Shown: piece after piece, positions 9,956-19,267 of the stretch
How positions within the stretch are numbered: the first letter of the stretch is position 1
Layout of the letters: each line of letters opens with the position of its first letter
Assembly (NCBI RefSeq): GCF_019492055.1
Contig: NZ_JAICBX010000005.1
Coordinates: 1-64,000, forward strand
DNA: 64,000 nt
Direction of reading: 5' to 3'
Origin: Flavimaribacter sediminis
GTDB lineage: Bacteria; Pseudomonadota; Alphaproteobacteria; Rhizobiales; Rhizobiaceae
The notes under the pieces: generated by a model
Seen by the model: the letters and a program-made list of their open reading frames with translations, nothing else
Databases searched by the model: none
Told to the model about the DNA's origin: nothing
Program-made: the position numbers and the translations under genes

Positions 9956-10032
9956 GGGAAGCTGCTGGTACTTTTTCGCAAAAGCGAGATAGGATAGATT
10001 CAAACCGTTCTATTTCAGCGTCAGGAGAAAGT

Positions 10033-11505
10033 ATGAGCGTACCCGTCCGCAAGCAGATCCGCTTCATCCTCAATGACAGGCCGATCAGTCTCGACGATAT
10101 CGCTCCCGACTTCACGCTTCTCGACTTTCTTCGCATCGATCAGAGACTGACCGGCACGAAAGAAGGCTGCGCAGAAGGCGATTGCGGCGCCTGCACCGTG
10201 CTTGTGGGGCGGCTCGGCGCCAGCGGTCTTGTTTATGAAACCGTCAACGCCTGCATCCGTTTTGTCGGCTCGCTCGACGCTTGCCACGTCGTCACGATCG
10301 AGTATCTGGCCGCCTCCGACGGCGCGCTTCACCCGGTCCAGCAGGCGATGGTCGACCGGCACGGTTCGCAATGCGGATTCTGCACGCCGGGCATCGTCAT
10401 GTCGCTCTACGATCTGTGGCTCGAAACGTCTGACGCCACGCCTGCGGCGGTGGAAAAGGCGCTGCAGGGCAATCTTTGCCGCTGCACCGGGTACGAGACC
10501 ATCATCGAGGCGGCGAAAGCTGCCAGCAGCGTCGCCTGCGACGATGATCGCCTCGTCGCCGGCAGGGCGGCCATGGAAGCCCGCCTGAGCGAATTGCGCG
10601 ACGGCGCCCGCGTCGAAATCGAAAGCGACGGCGGCATCATCTTCGTACCCGGGTCCCTGGACGACCTCGCCGAAATCCTGGAAGCAAATCCCGAAGCGAC
10701 GATCGTCGCCGGCTCCACCGATGTCGGATTGTGGGTCACCAAGCAGTTCCGGTCGATCACGCCGGTGGTCTTCATCAACAATCTCGTGGAACTCAAACAG
10801 ATCACCGAGACCAGCGAGGGTCTGACGCTAGGCGCGGGCGTGACCTACAGCGACGCCTTCGAGGCGATCGCCGAACGCTATCCGGAGATGCGCGGCTTCT
10901 GGGAGCGCATCGGCGGCGAGCAGGTGCGCAATATGGGCACCGTCGGCGGAAATATCGCCAATGGATCTCCGATCGGAGACACGCCGCCGCCGCTTATTGC
11001 GCTATCGGCGCAGGTGACCCTGCGCAAGGGCGCAAGCGAACGCACATTGCCGCTCGAGGAATTCTTCATCGACTACGGGAAGCAGGACCGCCGGCCCGGT
11101 GAATTCGTTGCGGCTGTCCACATCCCGGCGCTTGACGCATCGCGAAGATTCGCCGCCTACAAGATTTCAAAGCGGCGCGACGAGGATATTTCGGCCGTCT
11201 GCGGGGCCTTCAACGTCAAGCTGGAGAATGGTCGCGTCGCCGATATCCGCATCGCCTTCGGCGGCATGGCCGCGACGCCGAAACGGGCGTCCGCCGTCGA
11301 AGCAGCGCTAAAAGACCAGCCCTGGAACGAAACCACGATCGACACCGTGATGGAAATATTCGAAAAAGACTTCCAGCCACTGACGGACTGGCGTGCGACG
11401 GCGGGTTACAGGCTTCTGGTCGCGAAGAACCTGCTGATGCGATTCTTCCTGGAAACGGAAGGCAATTCGGTCGTCATCGAACGGTTCGAAACGGCGGGAG
11501 CGTGA
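10033..11505 (+). CDS. xdhA: xanthine dehydrogenase, small subunit (2Fe-2S and FAD)
   Basis: 490 residues. The N-terminal plant-type ferredoxin domain has GCAEGDCGACTV, followed by the second cluster with CGFCTPG and CRCTGY, and then a CO-dehydrogenase-flavoprotein-like FAD domain (about 190-480; VAGSTDVGLWV and GNIANGSPIGD). Passes electrons from the Mo site on XdhB to NAD+. First gene of xdhABC; the next gene starts within a few bases of its stop. Confidence 0.95.
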   Translation: MSVPVRKQIRFILNDRPISLDDIAPDFTLLDFLRIDQRLTGTKEGCAEGDCGACTVLVGRLGASGLVYETVNACIRFVGSLDACHVVTIEYLAASDGALHPVQQAMVDRHGSQCGFCTPGIVMSLYDLWLETSDATPAAVEKALQGNLCRCTGYETIIEAAKAASSVACDDDRLVAGRAAMEARLSELRDGARVEIESDGGIIFVPGSLDDLAEILEANPEATIVAGSTDVGLWVTKQFRSITPVVFINNLVELKQITETSEGLTLGAGVTYSDAFEAIAERYPEMRGFWERIGGEQVRNMGTVGGNIANGSPIGDTPPPLIALSAQVTLRKGASERTLPLEEFFIDYGKQDRRPGEFVAAVHIPALDASRRFAAYKISKRRDEDISAVCGAFNVKLENGRVADIRIAFGGMAATPKRASAVEAALKDQPWNETTIDTVMEIFEKDFQPLTDWRATAGYRLLVAKNLLMRFFLETEGNSVVIERFETAGA

Positions 11506-11507
11506 CC

Positions 11508-13835
11508 ATGGAACAGACATCCGCCAGCAACACGGAAATCTCCGGCGGCGTTCACACGTCGCGCCAGCATGATTCCGCCCACAAGCATGTCACAGGAACG
11601 GCCGAATACACCGACGATATCGGCGAACCGATCGGCACGCTGCACGGCGCGCTGGGCGGAACCGATCGACCGCATGCAAAGATCATATCCGTTGATCTCG
11701 ACAAGGTGCGAAGCGCGGCCGGCGTGGTCGATGTGCTGACGGCTGCCGATGTGCCAGGCGTCAACGATCTGAGCCCCACAGGGCTCAATGACGAGCCAAT
11801 CTTCATAACGGACACCTGCCTCTATCACGGACAGCCGCTCTTCGCCGTTATCGCCAAAACGCGCGAGCAAGCCCGCAGGGCCGCGACGCTTGCCGAAATC
11901 GAATACGAGGATCTCCCCTTCGAGACCGATGTCGTCGGCGCTATGAACGCCGGATACAAGCACGTCACAGATCCTCTGAAACTACAATATGGCGACGTGG
12001 ACACAGCGCTCGCCAATGGCACAAACCGCTTTTCAGGCGAAATGCGGGTCGGCGGTCAGGATCATTTCTATCTTGAAGGCCAGGTCTCGCTGGTCGTGCC
12101 CGGCGAAGACGATGAGGTCACCGTCTACGCCTCCACCCAGCACCCCAGCGAAATCCAGCACATGGTGTCGCATGCGCTCGGGACCTCGTCCAACGCGGTT
12201 ACCGTCAATGTCCGCCGCATGGGCGGCGGCTTCGGCGGCAAGGAGACCCAGGGCAACATCTTCGCCGCCATCGCCGCCATCGCGGCCAAACGGCTCAAGC
12301 GCCCCGTCAAGATGAGACCGGATCGCGACGAGGACATGACCGTCACCGGCAAGCGGCACGATTTCCACGTCGCCTATGACGTCGCCTACGACAATGACGG
12401 CCGGATCGAGGCGCTGGAGGCGACCTTCGCCGCCCGCTGCGGCTTCTCCTCCGACCTGTCTGGCCCGGTGACCGACCGCGCTCTCTTCCACGTCGACAAT
12501 TGCTATTTCCTGCCGAACACCCGTCTGGTGTCGCGACCCATGATGACCAATACGGTCTCGAACACCGCCTTTCGCGGTTTCGGCGGTCCGCAGGGCATGA
12601 TAGGCGGCGAACGGGTTATCGAGGAAATCGCCTACAGGCTGGGCAAGGATCCACTGGAGATCCGCCGGATCAATTTCTACGACGAGGACAAGCGCAACGT
12701 CACGCCCTACCACCAGAAGGTGGAGGACAACATCATCGCCAGAATCGTCGACGAAATTGAGGAAAGCTCCGACTATCAGGCGCGACGCAAGGCGGTTATC
12801 GAGTACAACCAGACAAGCAAAGTCCTCCGCAAGGGGATCGCGCTCACGCCCGTCAAGTTCGGAATTTCCTTCACCGCCACGTTCTTCAACCAGGCCGGCG
12901 CCCTCGTCCATGTCTACCAGGACGGTTCCGTCCATCTCAACCACGGCGGCACGGAGATGGGCCAGGGATTGAACACGAAGGTGGCGCAGGTCGTCGCAGA
13001 CGAATTCCAGATCGACCTGGAGAATGTGCGCATCACCGCGACCCATACAGGCAAGGTGCCGAACACGTCGGCGACCGCCGCTTCTTCCGGCTCGGACCTC
13101 AACGGCATGGCCGCCGCCAACGCTGCGCAGCAGATCAAGACGCGGCTGGTGATATTTGCTTCCGAACAATACGGCGTACCGGAGGAACAGATCGATTTCG
13201 TGCCGAACCACATGCGCGTGGGAAACCAGTTGATCCCGTTCGCCGACATGATCAGGCAGGCCTATATGGCGCGCGTGCAGCTGTCGGCCGCCGGGTTCTA
13301 CAAAACGCCAAAAATCCACTGGGACCGCGACAAGGGTCAGGGCCGGCCGTTCTTCTATTTCGCCTACGGTGCTTCGGTGTCCGAAGTCAGCATCGACACG
13401 CTGACCGGCGAGTATCATGTCGACCGCGTCGACATCCTCCACGATGTCGGCAAGTCGCTGAACCCGGCGATCGATCTCGGTCAGATACAGGGCGGCTTCG
13501 TGCAGGGCATGGGCTGGCTGACGACCGAAGAGCTTTGGTGGGATGACAAGGGCAGACTGCGCACCCACGCGCCGTCCACCTACAAGATCCCGCTCGCTTC
13601 CGACAGACCGAAGGTTTTCAACGTGACGCTCGCCCAGTGGTCGACCAATCGCGAGCGCACGATCCGGCGCTCCAAGGCTGTCGGCGAACCGCCGTTCATG
13701 CTCGCCAACTCCGTTCTCGAAGCCCTTTCGATGGCCGTCGCCAGCGTAGGCGATTACCGCGTCTGCCCCTGCCTCGACGCGCCGGCGACGCCCGAGCGCG
13801 TCCTCATGGCCGTCGAACGGATGAAGAAGGCATGA
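11508..13835 (+). CDS. xdhB: xanthine dehydrogenase, molybdopterin-binding large subunit
   Basis: 775 residues from ATG at 11508, with GGGAG seven bases upstream; GTG at 11502 is the alternative. It oxidises hypoxanthine and xanthine to urate at a molybdenum cofactor. Motifs: MGGGFGGKE near 240, GGTEMGQGLNTKV near 485 and VGEPPFML near the C-terminus, whose Glu is the catalytic base in the family. No signal peptide, so cytoplasmic. It sits between xdhA and xdhC. Confidence 0.96.
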   Translation: MEQTSASNTEISGGVHTSRQHDSAHKHVTGTAEYTDDIGEPIGTLHGALGGTDRPHAKIISVDLDKVRSAAGVVDVLTAADVPGVNDLSPTGLNDEPIFITDTCLYHGQPLFAVIAKTREQARRAATLAEIEYEDLPFETDVVGAMNAGYKHVTDPLKLQYGDVDTALANGTNRFSGEMRVGGQDHFYLEGQVSLVVPGEDDEVTVYASTQHPSEIQHMVSHALGTSSNAVTVNVRRMGGGFGGKETQGNIFAAIAAIAAKRLKRPVKMRPDRDEDMTVTGKRHDFHVAYDVAYDNDGRIEALEATFAARCGFSSDLSGPVTDRALFHVDNCYFLPNTRLVSRPMMTNTVSNTAFRGFGGPQGMIGGERVIEEIAYRLGKDPLEIRRINFYDEDKRNVTPYHQKVEDNIIARIVDEIEESSDYQARRKAVIEYNQTSKVLRKGIALTPVKFGISFTATFFNQAGALVHVYQDGSVHLNHGGTEMGQGLNTKVAQVVADEFQIDLENVRITATHTGKVPNTSATAASSGSDLNGMAAANAAQQIKTRLVIFASEQYGVPEEQIDFVPNHMRVGNQLIPFADMIRQAYMARVQLSAAGFYKTPKIHWDRDKGQGRPFFYFAYGASVSEVSIDTLTGEYHVDRVDILHDVGKSLNPAIDLGQIQGGFVQGMGWLTTEELWWDDKGRLRTHAPSTYKIPLASDRPKVFNVTLAQWSTNRERTIRRSKAVGEPPFMLANSVLEALSMAVASVGDYRVCPCLDAPATPERVLMAVERMKKA

Positions 13836-13838
13836 TCC

Positions 13839-14648
13839 ATGGCGCGACCGCTCTCGCCGCTTGAACTGCTCGACGCCGGCGAACCGCTGGTCAGGATCAC
13901 CGTCGCCAGTGCGCGCGGCTCCACGCCCCGCGAAAAAGGCACTTGGATGCTTGTTTCAGCCAAGGCGCAGGCCGGCACGATCGGCGGCGGTCAGCTGGAG
14001 CTTGCCGGCGTCGAAAAGGCGCGCGAACTGCTGACTTCCGGAGAGACTTCGGCGCATCTCGATATCCCGCTTGGACCCGAGATCGGCCAATGCTGCGGCG
14101 GCAATGTCGCGCTCTCCTTCGACAGGCTGGACGCCGCGAGCCATGACGCCCTGCAGGCGGAGTGCCGCATGGAAGAAGACGCCCTGCCCTGCGTCTACGT
14201 CTTCGGCGCCGGCCATGTCGGCAAGGCGCTCGCCGAGGCGCTCTCTTTGCTGCCTGTGCGCACCGTGCTCGTTGAAAGCCGAAAAGCGGAGCTGGACGGC
14301 GCGACCGACAGGGTGAAGAAACGCCTGACCGCTGTGCCTGAAAGCGTCATCGCCGATGCGCCGGCAGGCTCCGCCTATGTGACGATGACCCATGAACATG
14401 CGCAGGATTTCATCATTGTCGAGCAGGCGTTACAGCGCCTGGACGCACCTTATGTCGGGATGATCGGTTCGAAGACAAAGCTCGCCCAGTTGCGAAGCTG
14501 GCTAAAGAAGGAAGGCGGCGGCGCCGATCCGGCGCGGCTCGTGTGCCCGATCGGCGGCTCGCAGGTCCGGGACAAGCGACCGGCCGTAATCGCAGCGCTC
14601 GTCGCCGCCGAACTGATGACCGTGCTTGGCAGTCAACCTCAGTCGTAA
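13839..14648 (+). CDS. xdhC: XdhC, xanthine dehydrogenase accessory protein
   Basis: 269 residues. XdhC proteins bind molybdenum cofactor, help its sulfuration and insert it into XdhB. Visible are the N-terminal XdhC/CoxI part (REKGTWM, GGGQLE) and a Rossmann-like C-terminal domain with VFGAGHVGKAL near 125 and GMIGSKTKLAQLRSW near 205. It starts three bases after the xdhB stop, so it belongs to the same transcript. Confidence 0.95.
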   Translation: MARPLSPLELLDAGEPLVRITVASARGSTPREKGTWMLVSAKAQAGTIGGGQLELAGVEKARELLTSGETSAHLDIPLGPEIGQCCGGNVALSFDRLDAASHDALQAECRMEEDALPCVYVFGAGHVGKALAEALSLLPVRTVLVESRKAELDGATDRVKKRLTAVPESVIADAPAGSAYVTMTHEHAQDFIIVEQALQRLDAPYVGMIGSKTKLAQLRSWLKKEGGGADPARLVCPIGGSQVRDKRPAVIAALVAAELMTVLGSQPQS

Positions 14649-14700
14649 AACCCGCAACCCGTACACATAGAAGCTTGACGAAGGCCCGGTTCCTCTTTAG

Positions 14701-14738
14701 TTTTTCGATATGTGCAAATATTTTCGATATGCGAAAAT
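14701..14738 (+). promoter_or_regulatory. tandem operator: ATTTTCG-N5-CGAAAAT and an adjacent degenerate copy
   Basis: ATTTTCG-ATATG-CGAAAAT occupies 14720-14738 with perfect 7-bp arms. Directly before it, at 14701-14719, lies a second 19-base unit TTTTTCG-ATATG-TGCAAAT. The two units abut with a 19-base period. The same perfect arms occur at 20744-20762 in front of the convergent demethylase gene. It lies about 57 bases before the metallo-hydrolase start and is likely an operator of one shared regulator. Confidence 0.6.
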
Positions 14739-14795
14739 TATATCCGCATGGGATGAGGAAAAGATTTTCATGTTAATCGCGACGTCGGAAAACCC

Positions 14796-15677
14796 ATGCT
14801 GAAGATTACGCTGCTGGGAACTGGCATTCCGAACCCAAGCGTTCAGGCGTTCGGCACGTCCACCCTTATCGAAGCGGGCGAGCAGCGGGTCATGATCGAT
14901 TGCGGCCGCGGCGCGGTTATCCGGCTGTCGCAACTCGGACTTCCTGTCGGATATGTCGATACGATCATCCTGTCGCATTACCATTCTGACCATTACAGCG
15001 GCATTTTCGATCTCTTGATGTCGGGAACAATCCGGCAGGCGTGGGCGGGCAGAGGCGGCCCTCTGCATGTCCACGGACCGGAAGGCGTACAGCACCTCGC
15101 CGAAGGCGCCTGGCTTGCGACGAAGCCCGATCGCGACATCCGCGTAGCCGATCACGAGATCGATCCGGAGGACATGCGCATTATCCCGCACGTCTACGAG
15201 GAAGGCGTCGTCTATGACCGCGGTGGTCTGAAAATTATCGCCATTCTGGTCGATCACGGCGACAACATACCGACGGCCTTCGGTTTTCGCGTCGAATATG
15301 GCGACCACGTCTTCGTGCATTCCCACGACACGCGTTACAACGAAAACCTGATCGCTCAGGCGCACGGCGCTGACGTCTTCATTCACGAAGTCGCAGCTGC
15401 GCGACAATCGACACTCGACAATTATCCGAATGTCAAAATCGCGATCGACCACCATTCGTCGCCGGCCGAAGTCGGCCGCGTGTTCGCGCAGACCAGGCCT
15501 AAGCTCGCCATGCTGACGCATTTGGCGCTGCTGCCGCCGGACCCGCCGAGCATCGACGGCCTGCTCGCGGAAATCGGTGAGGAATATGAAGGCGTCGTGC
15601 TGATTGCGGAGGATCTGATGACGATACGCATCGGCAAAGGCATATCCGTAGAACCTTTCCGGCATCCCGGAAAATGA
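14796..15677 (+). CDS. MBL-fold metallo-hydrolase (RNase Z / AtsA-like)
   Basis: 293 residues, cytoplasmic, no signal peptide. The zinc motif HYHSDH is near 62-67, with further ligands expected from the VHSHDTRYNENL segment and THLALLPP near 243. The layout matches RNase Z-like and arylsulfatase AtsA-like members and not class B beta-lactamases. It precedes a TAXI-TRAP importer by 56 bases, with an operator shared with the LigM-like gene at 19268-20668. That context suggests hydrolysis of an imported acid or ester. The substrate is unknown. Confidence 0.75.
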   Translation: MLKITLLGTGIPNPSVQAFGTSTLIEAGEQRVMIDCGRGAVIRLSQLGLPVGYVDTIILSHYHSDHYSGIFDLLMSGTIRQAWAGRGGPLHVHGPEGVQHLAEGAWLATKPDRDIRVADHEIDPEDMRIIPHVYEEGVVYDRGGLKIIAILVDHGDNIPTAFGFRVEYGDHVFVHSHDTRYNENLIAQAHGADVFIHEVAAARQSTLDNYPNVKIAIDHHSSPAEVGRVFAQTRPKLAMLTHLALLPPDPPSIDGLLAEIGEEYEGVVLIAEDLMTIRIGKGISVEPFRHPGK

Positions 15678-15733
15678 CCCACCAACACCGGCGAGCGATA
15701 CGCAGCCGGCCTATCGCAAGGGAGGAACTAGCG

Positions 15734-16780
15734 ATGATGAAGACCACCACCGCCCTGATTGCAGGCATGTCCCTGGTTACGGCGAGCGCCGCTTTCGCGC
15801 AGGAAAATCTTACTGCGATGACATCGGCGCCCGGAACCGCGGTGCATCTGACGATCTCGCATCTGGCGGAGATTGCAGCAGACCGCGGCATCGCCGATAT
15901 CCAGATCACGCTCGGACAGACAGGCGTCAACCAGACGCAGGCGGTGGCGGAAGGCAGAGCCGATGTCGGAAACTGCCCGTTCATCCTTCCATTCCTGCTG
16001 TCGAAAGGCGCCGGTCCCTACGCCGCCCTCGGCGCGGAAAAAGGCGCTGAGCTCGCCGCCAACCTGCGCGTGCTCTATCCCTACTCCTTTGGCGCCTACA
16101 TGCTTTACGCCTACGACACGGCCGGCGTTGGCGGCTGGGACGATCTGGCGGGAAAGACCATTCTCGACGGACCGCCGCGCGGCGCCGCAACAGCCGAAGC
16201 CCGCAGTCTTATCCAGGTCGTGACCGGCCTGAAGCCGGACGAGGACTACAAGACGATCGAAAGCGACTGGCCGCAAATGGTGACGACCATCACCGAGGGG
16301 TCTTCCGATGTCGCCGTCTTGCCGGAATTCATCCCCAGCGATCGACCGCTTCAGGCCCTGTCCGCCGGCAAGATGACGTTCTGGTCCATCCCGAAGGAAA
16401 CCTTCGAGAGCGAGCCGATGCAGAAGCTGCTATCGTCGCCAGGCACGGCGCCGTTCATCCTCACCATGGAGCAGATGCAGACGCTTGGCGAAAACGCCAA
16501 GATTGTTTCCGAAGACGATCTCTTCCGCACGCGCGGCTCGGTCGGCGGCAATTGCGTCAATGCGTCAATGAGCGACGATCTCGCCTATGACTTGACGAAA
16601 GCCCATCTCGAAACCCTCGACGCCCTCTACGCAAAAGCGCCATACGCCACGAATATCGGCCTGGAGGAACTTGACCCGAAAAAGTCCGGCATGTGCGGAC
16701 TGAACCCGGTCAAATTTCATCCCGGCGCCATTCGCGCCTGGGAGGAAGCAGGTTACACTGTGCCGGATTGCGCAATATAG
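15734..16780 (+). CDS. TAXI-family TRAP transporter solute-binding protein
   Basis: 348 residues from ATG at 15734, with AAGGGAGG eight bases upstream; this start gives a clean signal peptide (ATG ATG AAG, hydrophobic core, cleavage near AFAQEN). An upstream in-frame ATG at 15674 overlaps the hydrolase stop and has no such site. The mature protein has the TAXI pattern, including QTGVNQTQAVAEGRADVG and DGPPRGAATAEARSLI. It captures a small acid in the periplasm for the fused permease that follows. Confidence 0.9.
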   Translation: MMKTTTALIAGMSLVTASAAFAQENLTAMTSAPGTAVHLTISHLAEIAADRGIADIQITLGQTGVNQTQAVAEGRADVGNCPFILPFLLSKGAGPYAALGAEKGAELAANLRVLYPYSFGAYMLYAYDTAGVGGWDDLAGKTILDGPPRGAATAEARSLIQVVTGLKPDEDYKTIESDWPQMVTTITEGSSDVAVLPEFIPSDRPLQALSAGKMTFWSIPKETFESEPMQKLLSSPGTAPFILTMEQMQTLGENAKIVSEDDLFRTRGSVGGNCVNASMSDDLAYDLTKAHLETLDALYAKAPYATNIGLEELDPKKSGMCGLNPVKFHPGAIRAWEEAGYTVPDCAI

Positions 16781-16849
16781 GCCACTGCAAATTGAGCCGG
16801 CCGCCTGTGTCGCGGCCGGCCGCGACAACCGGACATCCACCCGACCATC

Positions 16850-19198
16850 ATGACCGAAACTGACGATAGCCACTCCACCAGTGTGTTCGCGCGCAGGCTC
16901 CTCTACGCGCTCGCGCTGGTTCTGGTTGTCGTCGGCATGATCAACTCCACGCCGTCAATTCCCGGATGGGACGAATTCTGGCGCAACCTGACGGGAATGC
17001 CGGACCTGCTGGTGCGGCGTTTTCCCTACGAATATTTCTATCCTCTCGCCTTTGCATGGATGATGATCATCGTCGTTCTGTCCAGTTCGATCTGGCGCAG
17101 ATGGCAAGACCGATCAAACGGCTGGCGCATGCTTGGCCTCGCCATGGATGTCGCGCTGCTGGTCGCCGCGCTGGCGATAGCCGCCTCCTATCTCATCGAG
17201 AATGAGGCGGTCTGCATGATCGACGTCATCACCGGCGAGCGCGCTATCTTGATGGAAAACGCGCTGAAGGCCGAAAAGGAACTCGCCCAGTTGATGGGCC
17301 TGCCCGAGCCCACCAGTGTCGACAACCCGCTGTGCCAGGTCGACACCGGCGTCTGGCTCGTCTGGATCGTCGGCTTTTCCGTCCTCGTCTTTCTCGCCTA
17401 CAATGTCGAAATCTGGGGCTTCTCGCTGGTTCTGGTGTCCATCGTCATGGCGGCCTACGCCATCGGCACCGTCCTGATCTGGTACGTCTTCGGCCCCGAG
17501 GGCATGAACAAATACGCGATCACCGTTCTTGGCGGCGAGCCGCGAACGCTGCTCGACGGGCGCTATCGCATACACGATCTGCTGATAAACCAGGGCTCCG
17601 GGCTGCTCGGGCAGTTCCTCCACATCATGTTGAACACGGTGTTCCCCTATATCGTGCTTGGCGCGCTGCTTGCCGTTTCTGCCGGAGGCAACACGCTGAT
17701 CAAGCTCGCTTTCGTGTGGACGCGGCGGTTGCGGGGCGGCCCGGCCCATGCGGCCATCGTCGCTTCGGCGCTGTTCGGCACCACCACGGGAACGCCAGTG
17801 GTCAATGTGCTTGGAACCGGAGTCCTGACCATTCCGATGATGATCAAAAGGGGCTTTTCCAAGGTCTATGCCGGCGGCATAGAGGCGGCCGCATCGTCCG
17901 GCGGACAGATCATGCCGCCGATCATGGGCGTCGCCGCCTTTGTGCTCGCCGCAATGACCGGCGTACCCTATCGAGAGGTGGCGATCGCCGCCGCCATTCC
18001 GGCCGTCGCCTATTTCTTCTGCATGTTCCTTTCTGTGCTCTTTCAGTCACGCAAGCAGGGCATCGAGGCAGTGGGTGAAATTCCGGACGACATGAAGCTG
18101 ACGCGCCAGGACTGGACGCATCTTCTCCAGATCGCGTTGCCGATCCTGCTGATCATCGTGTTGTTGCTCATCCCCAAGGACGCCATCGGCTGCGACCCGG
18201 TCAGTCGGCTGCTCGGCGCGGAGGTCATCCTGTCCGGAAGCGCCTGCCGCGCTGAAAGCCTGCCGTGGATCATGCAGCTCGTGCAGAATTCGGCCGGAGA
18301 CGCGGGCAGCGTCGGCTGGTGGGCCTCGATCCTGCTCATGGCTTTGCTCTTCATGGATCCCAAGTTTCGCAGCAAGCCGCGCCTTCTGGCCGACGCCCTG
18401 TCGAACGCCGGCGTCACCATATCCACGCTCTACCTGATGTTCCTCGCCGTTTCGGTCATCGACATCAGCCTCAACCTGACCGGGCTCGCCAATTTCGTCG
18501 CGCTGGACGTCCTGGGCTGGCTGCGCGCGCTCGACCTTGGCGGCGGCGGTCCCGGTGTCTTCCAGCTTGCTGCGCTTTTAGTAACGATGCTTCTGGCGAT
18601 CCTGCTGGGCATGGGCATGCCCGCCGTGCCGGCCTACATTAACGCCGCGCTCCTGATGGGGCCGCTTCTCGTCGGACTCGGCATTTCCCTGTTTACGGCG
18701 CACATGTTCATATTCTACTTCGCCTGCGCCAGCGCCATAACGCCGCCTGTGGCGGTCGCCTCCTACGCGGCGTCCACGATCACCCGCGCAGATCCGATCG
18801 CCACGAGCTTCTCGGCCGTCCGTTCCGGCATCGTGATGTTCGTGATCCCGTTCGTCTTCGCCTTCTATCCCGAATTCCTGCTGGTTCCGGCCGCAGTGCT
18901 GAACCCCGATACGGCAGCCGACGCGCCAAGGTTCCTGCCGGGCTATGACGGCGAATTCCACCTCGGCGTTCTGCTGCTCCTGCTGCTTCGACTTGGCCTT
19001 GCGCTGTATCTTCTGGCCAGCGCGCTCGCGCGTTTCGATCGCTCGAAACTTGCTGCGTGGGAAACCGCGGCGCGTCTTGCCCTCGCCGCGCTAGTCATGA
19101 TCCCCTCGCCTTTCGTGTTCATTCCCGCGGCGATCGGCGCAATCCTCCTGATGACCGGACACACGATCAGCGCGCGCCGCAACGCCTTTCCGGCTTGA
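16850..19198 (+). CDS. TRAP transporter fused permease (DctQ-DctM type, TAXI-associated)
   Basis: 782 residues. The first third has four or more hydrophobic segments corresponding to the small DctQ-like subunit. From about 260 onward the DctM-like domain includes GTTTGTPVVNVLGTG, EAAASSGGQIMPPIMG and GMGMPAVPAYI, which are hallmarks of TAXI fused permeases. It imports the ligand of the preceding binding protein using an ion gradient. It lies 69 bases after the binding-protein gene. Confidence 0.93.
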   Translation: MTETDDSHSTSVFARRLLYALALVLVVVGMINSTPSIPGWDEFWRNLTGMPDLLVRRFPYEYFYPLAFAWMMIIVVLSSSIWRRWQDRSNGWRMLGLAMDVALLVAALAIAASYLIENEAVCMIDVITGERAILMENALKAEKELAQLMGLPEPTSVDNPLCQVDTGVWLVWIVGFSVLVFLAYNVEIWGFSLVLVSIVMAAYAIGTVLIWYVFGPEGMNKYAITVLGGEPRTLLDGRYRIHDLLINQGSGLLGQFLHIMLNTVFPYIVLGALLAVSAGGNTLIKLAFVWTRRLRGGPAHAAIVASALFGTTTGTPVVNVLGTGVLTIPMMIKRGFSKVYAGGIEAAASSGGQIMPPIMGVAAFVLAAMTGVPYREVAIAAAIPAVAYFFCMFLSVLFQSRKQGIEAVGEIPDDMKLTRQDWTHLLQIALPILLIIVLLLIPKDAIGCDPVSRLLGAEVILSGSACRAESLPWIMQLVQNSAGDAGSVGWWASILLMALLFMDPKFRSKPRLLADALSNAGVTISTLYLMFLAVSVIDISLNLTGLANFVALDVLGWLRALDLGGGGPGVFQLAALLVTMLLAILLGMGMPAVPAYINAALLMGPLLVGLGISLFTAHMFIFYFACASAITPPVAVASYAASTITRADPIATSFSAVRSGIVMFVIPFVFAFYPEFLLVPAAVLNPDTAADAPRFLPGYDGEFHLGVLLLLLLRLGLALYLLASALARFDRSKLAAWETAARLALAALVMIPSPFVFIPAAIGAILLMTGHTISARRNAFPA

Positions 19199-19217
19199 TT
19201 GGTTTTCCAAATGAAAA

Positions 19218-19243
19218 GGGCGCCAGCCTTTCGGCCGACGCCC
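19218..19243 (-). terminator. intrinsic terminator between convergent genes
   Basis: GGGCGCCAGCC-TTTC-GGCCGACGCCC forms an 11-bp stem with two mismatches. On the minus strand the stem is followed by CTTTTC, so it best serves the LigM-like gene that ends at 19268, and may also stop the TRAP transcript arriving from the other side. Confidence 0.6.
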
Positions 19244-19267
19244 GTTACGCTTTGATAGCGATCAATG

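Noticed and set aside
9848-10032. Possible xanthine or other purine riboswitch before xdhA
   Set aside because: Only one hairpin belonging to hutU and short repeats are seen. No structured leader could be recognised by eye; a covariance-model search would be decisive.
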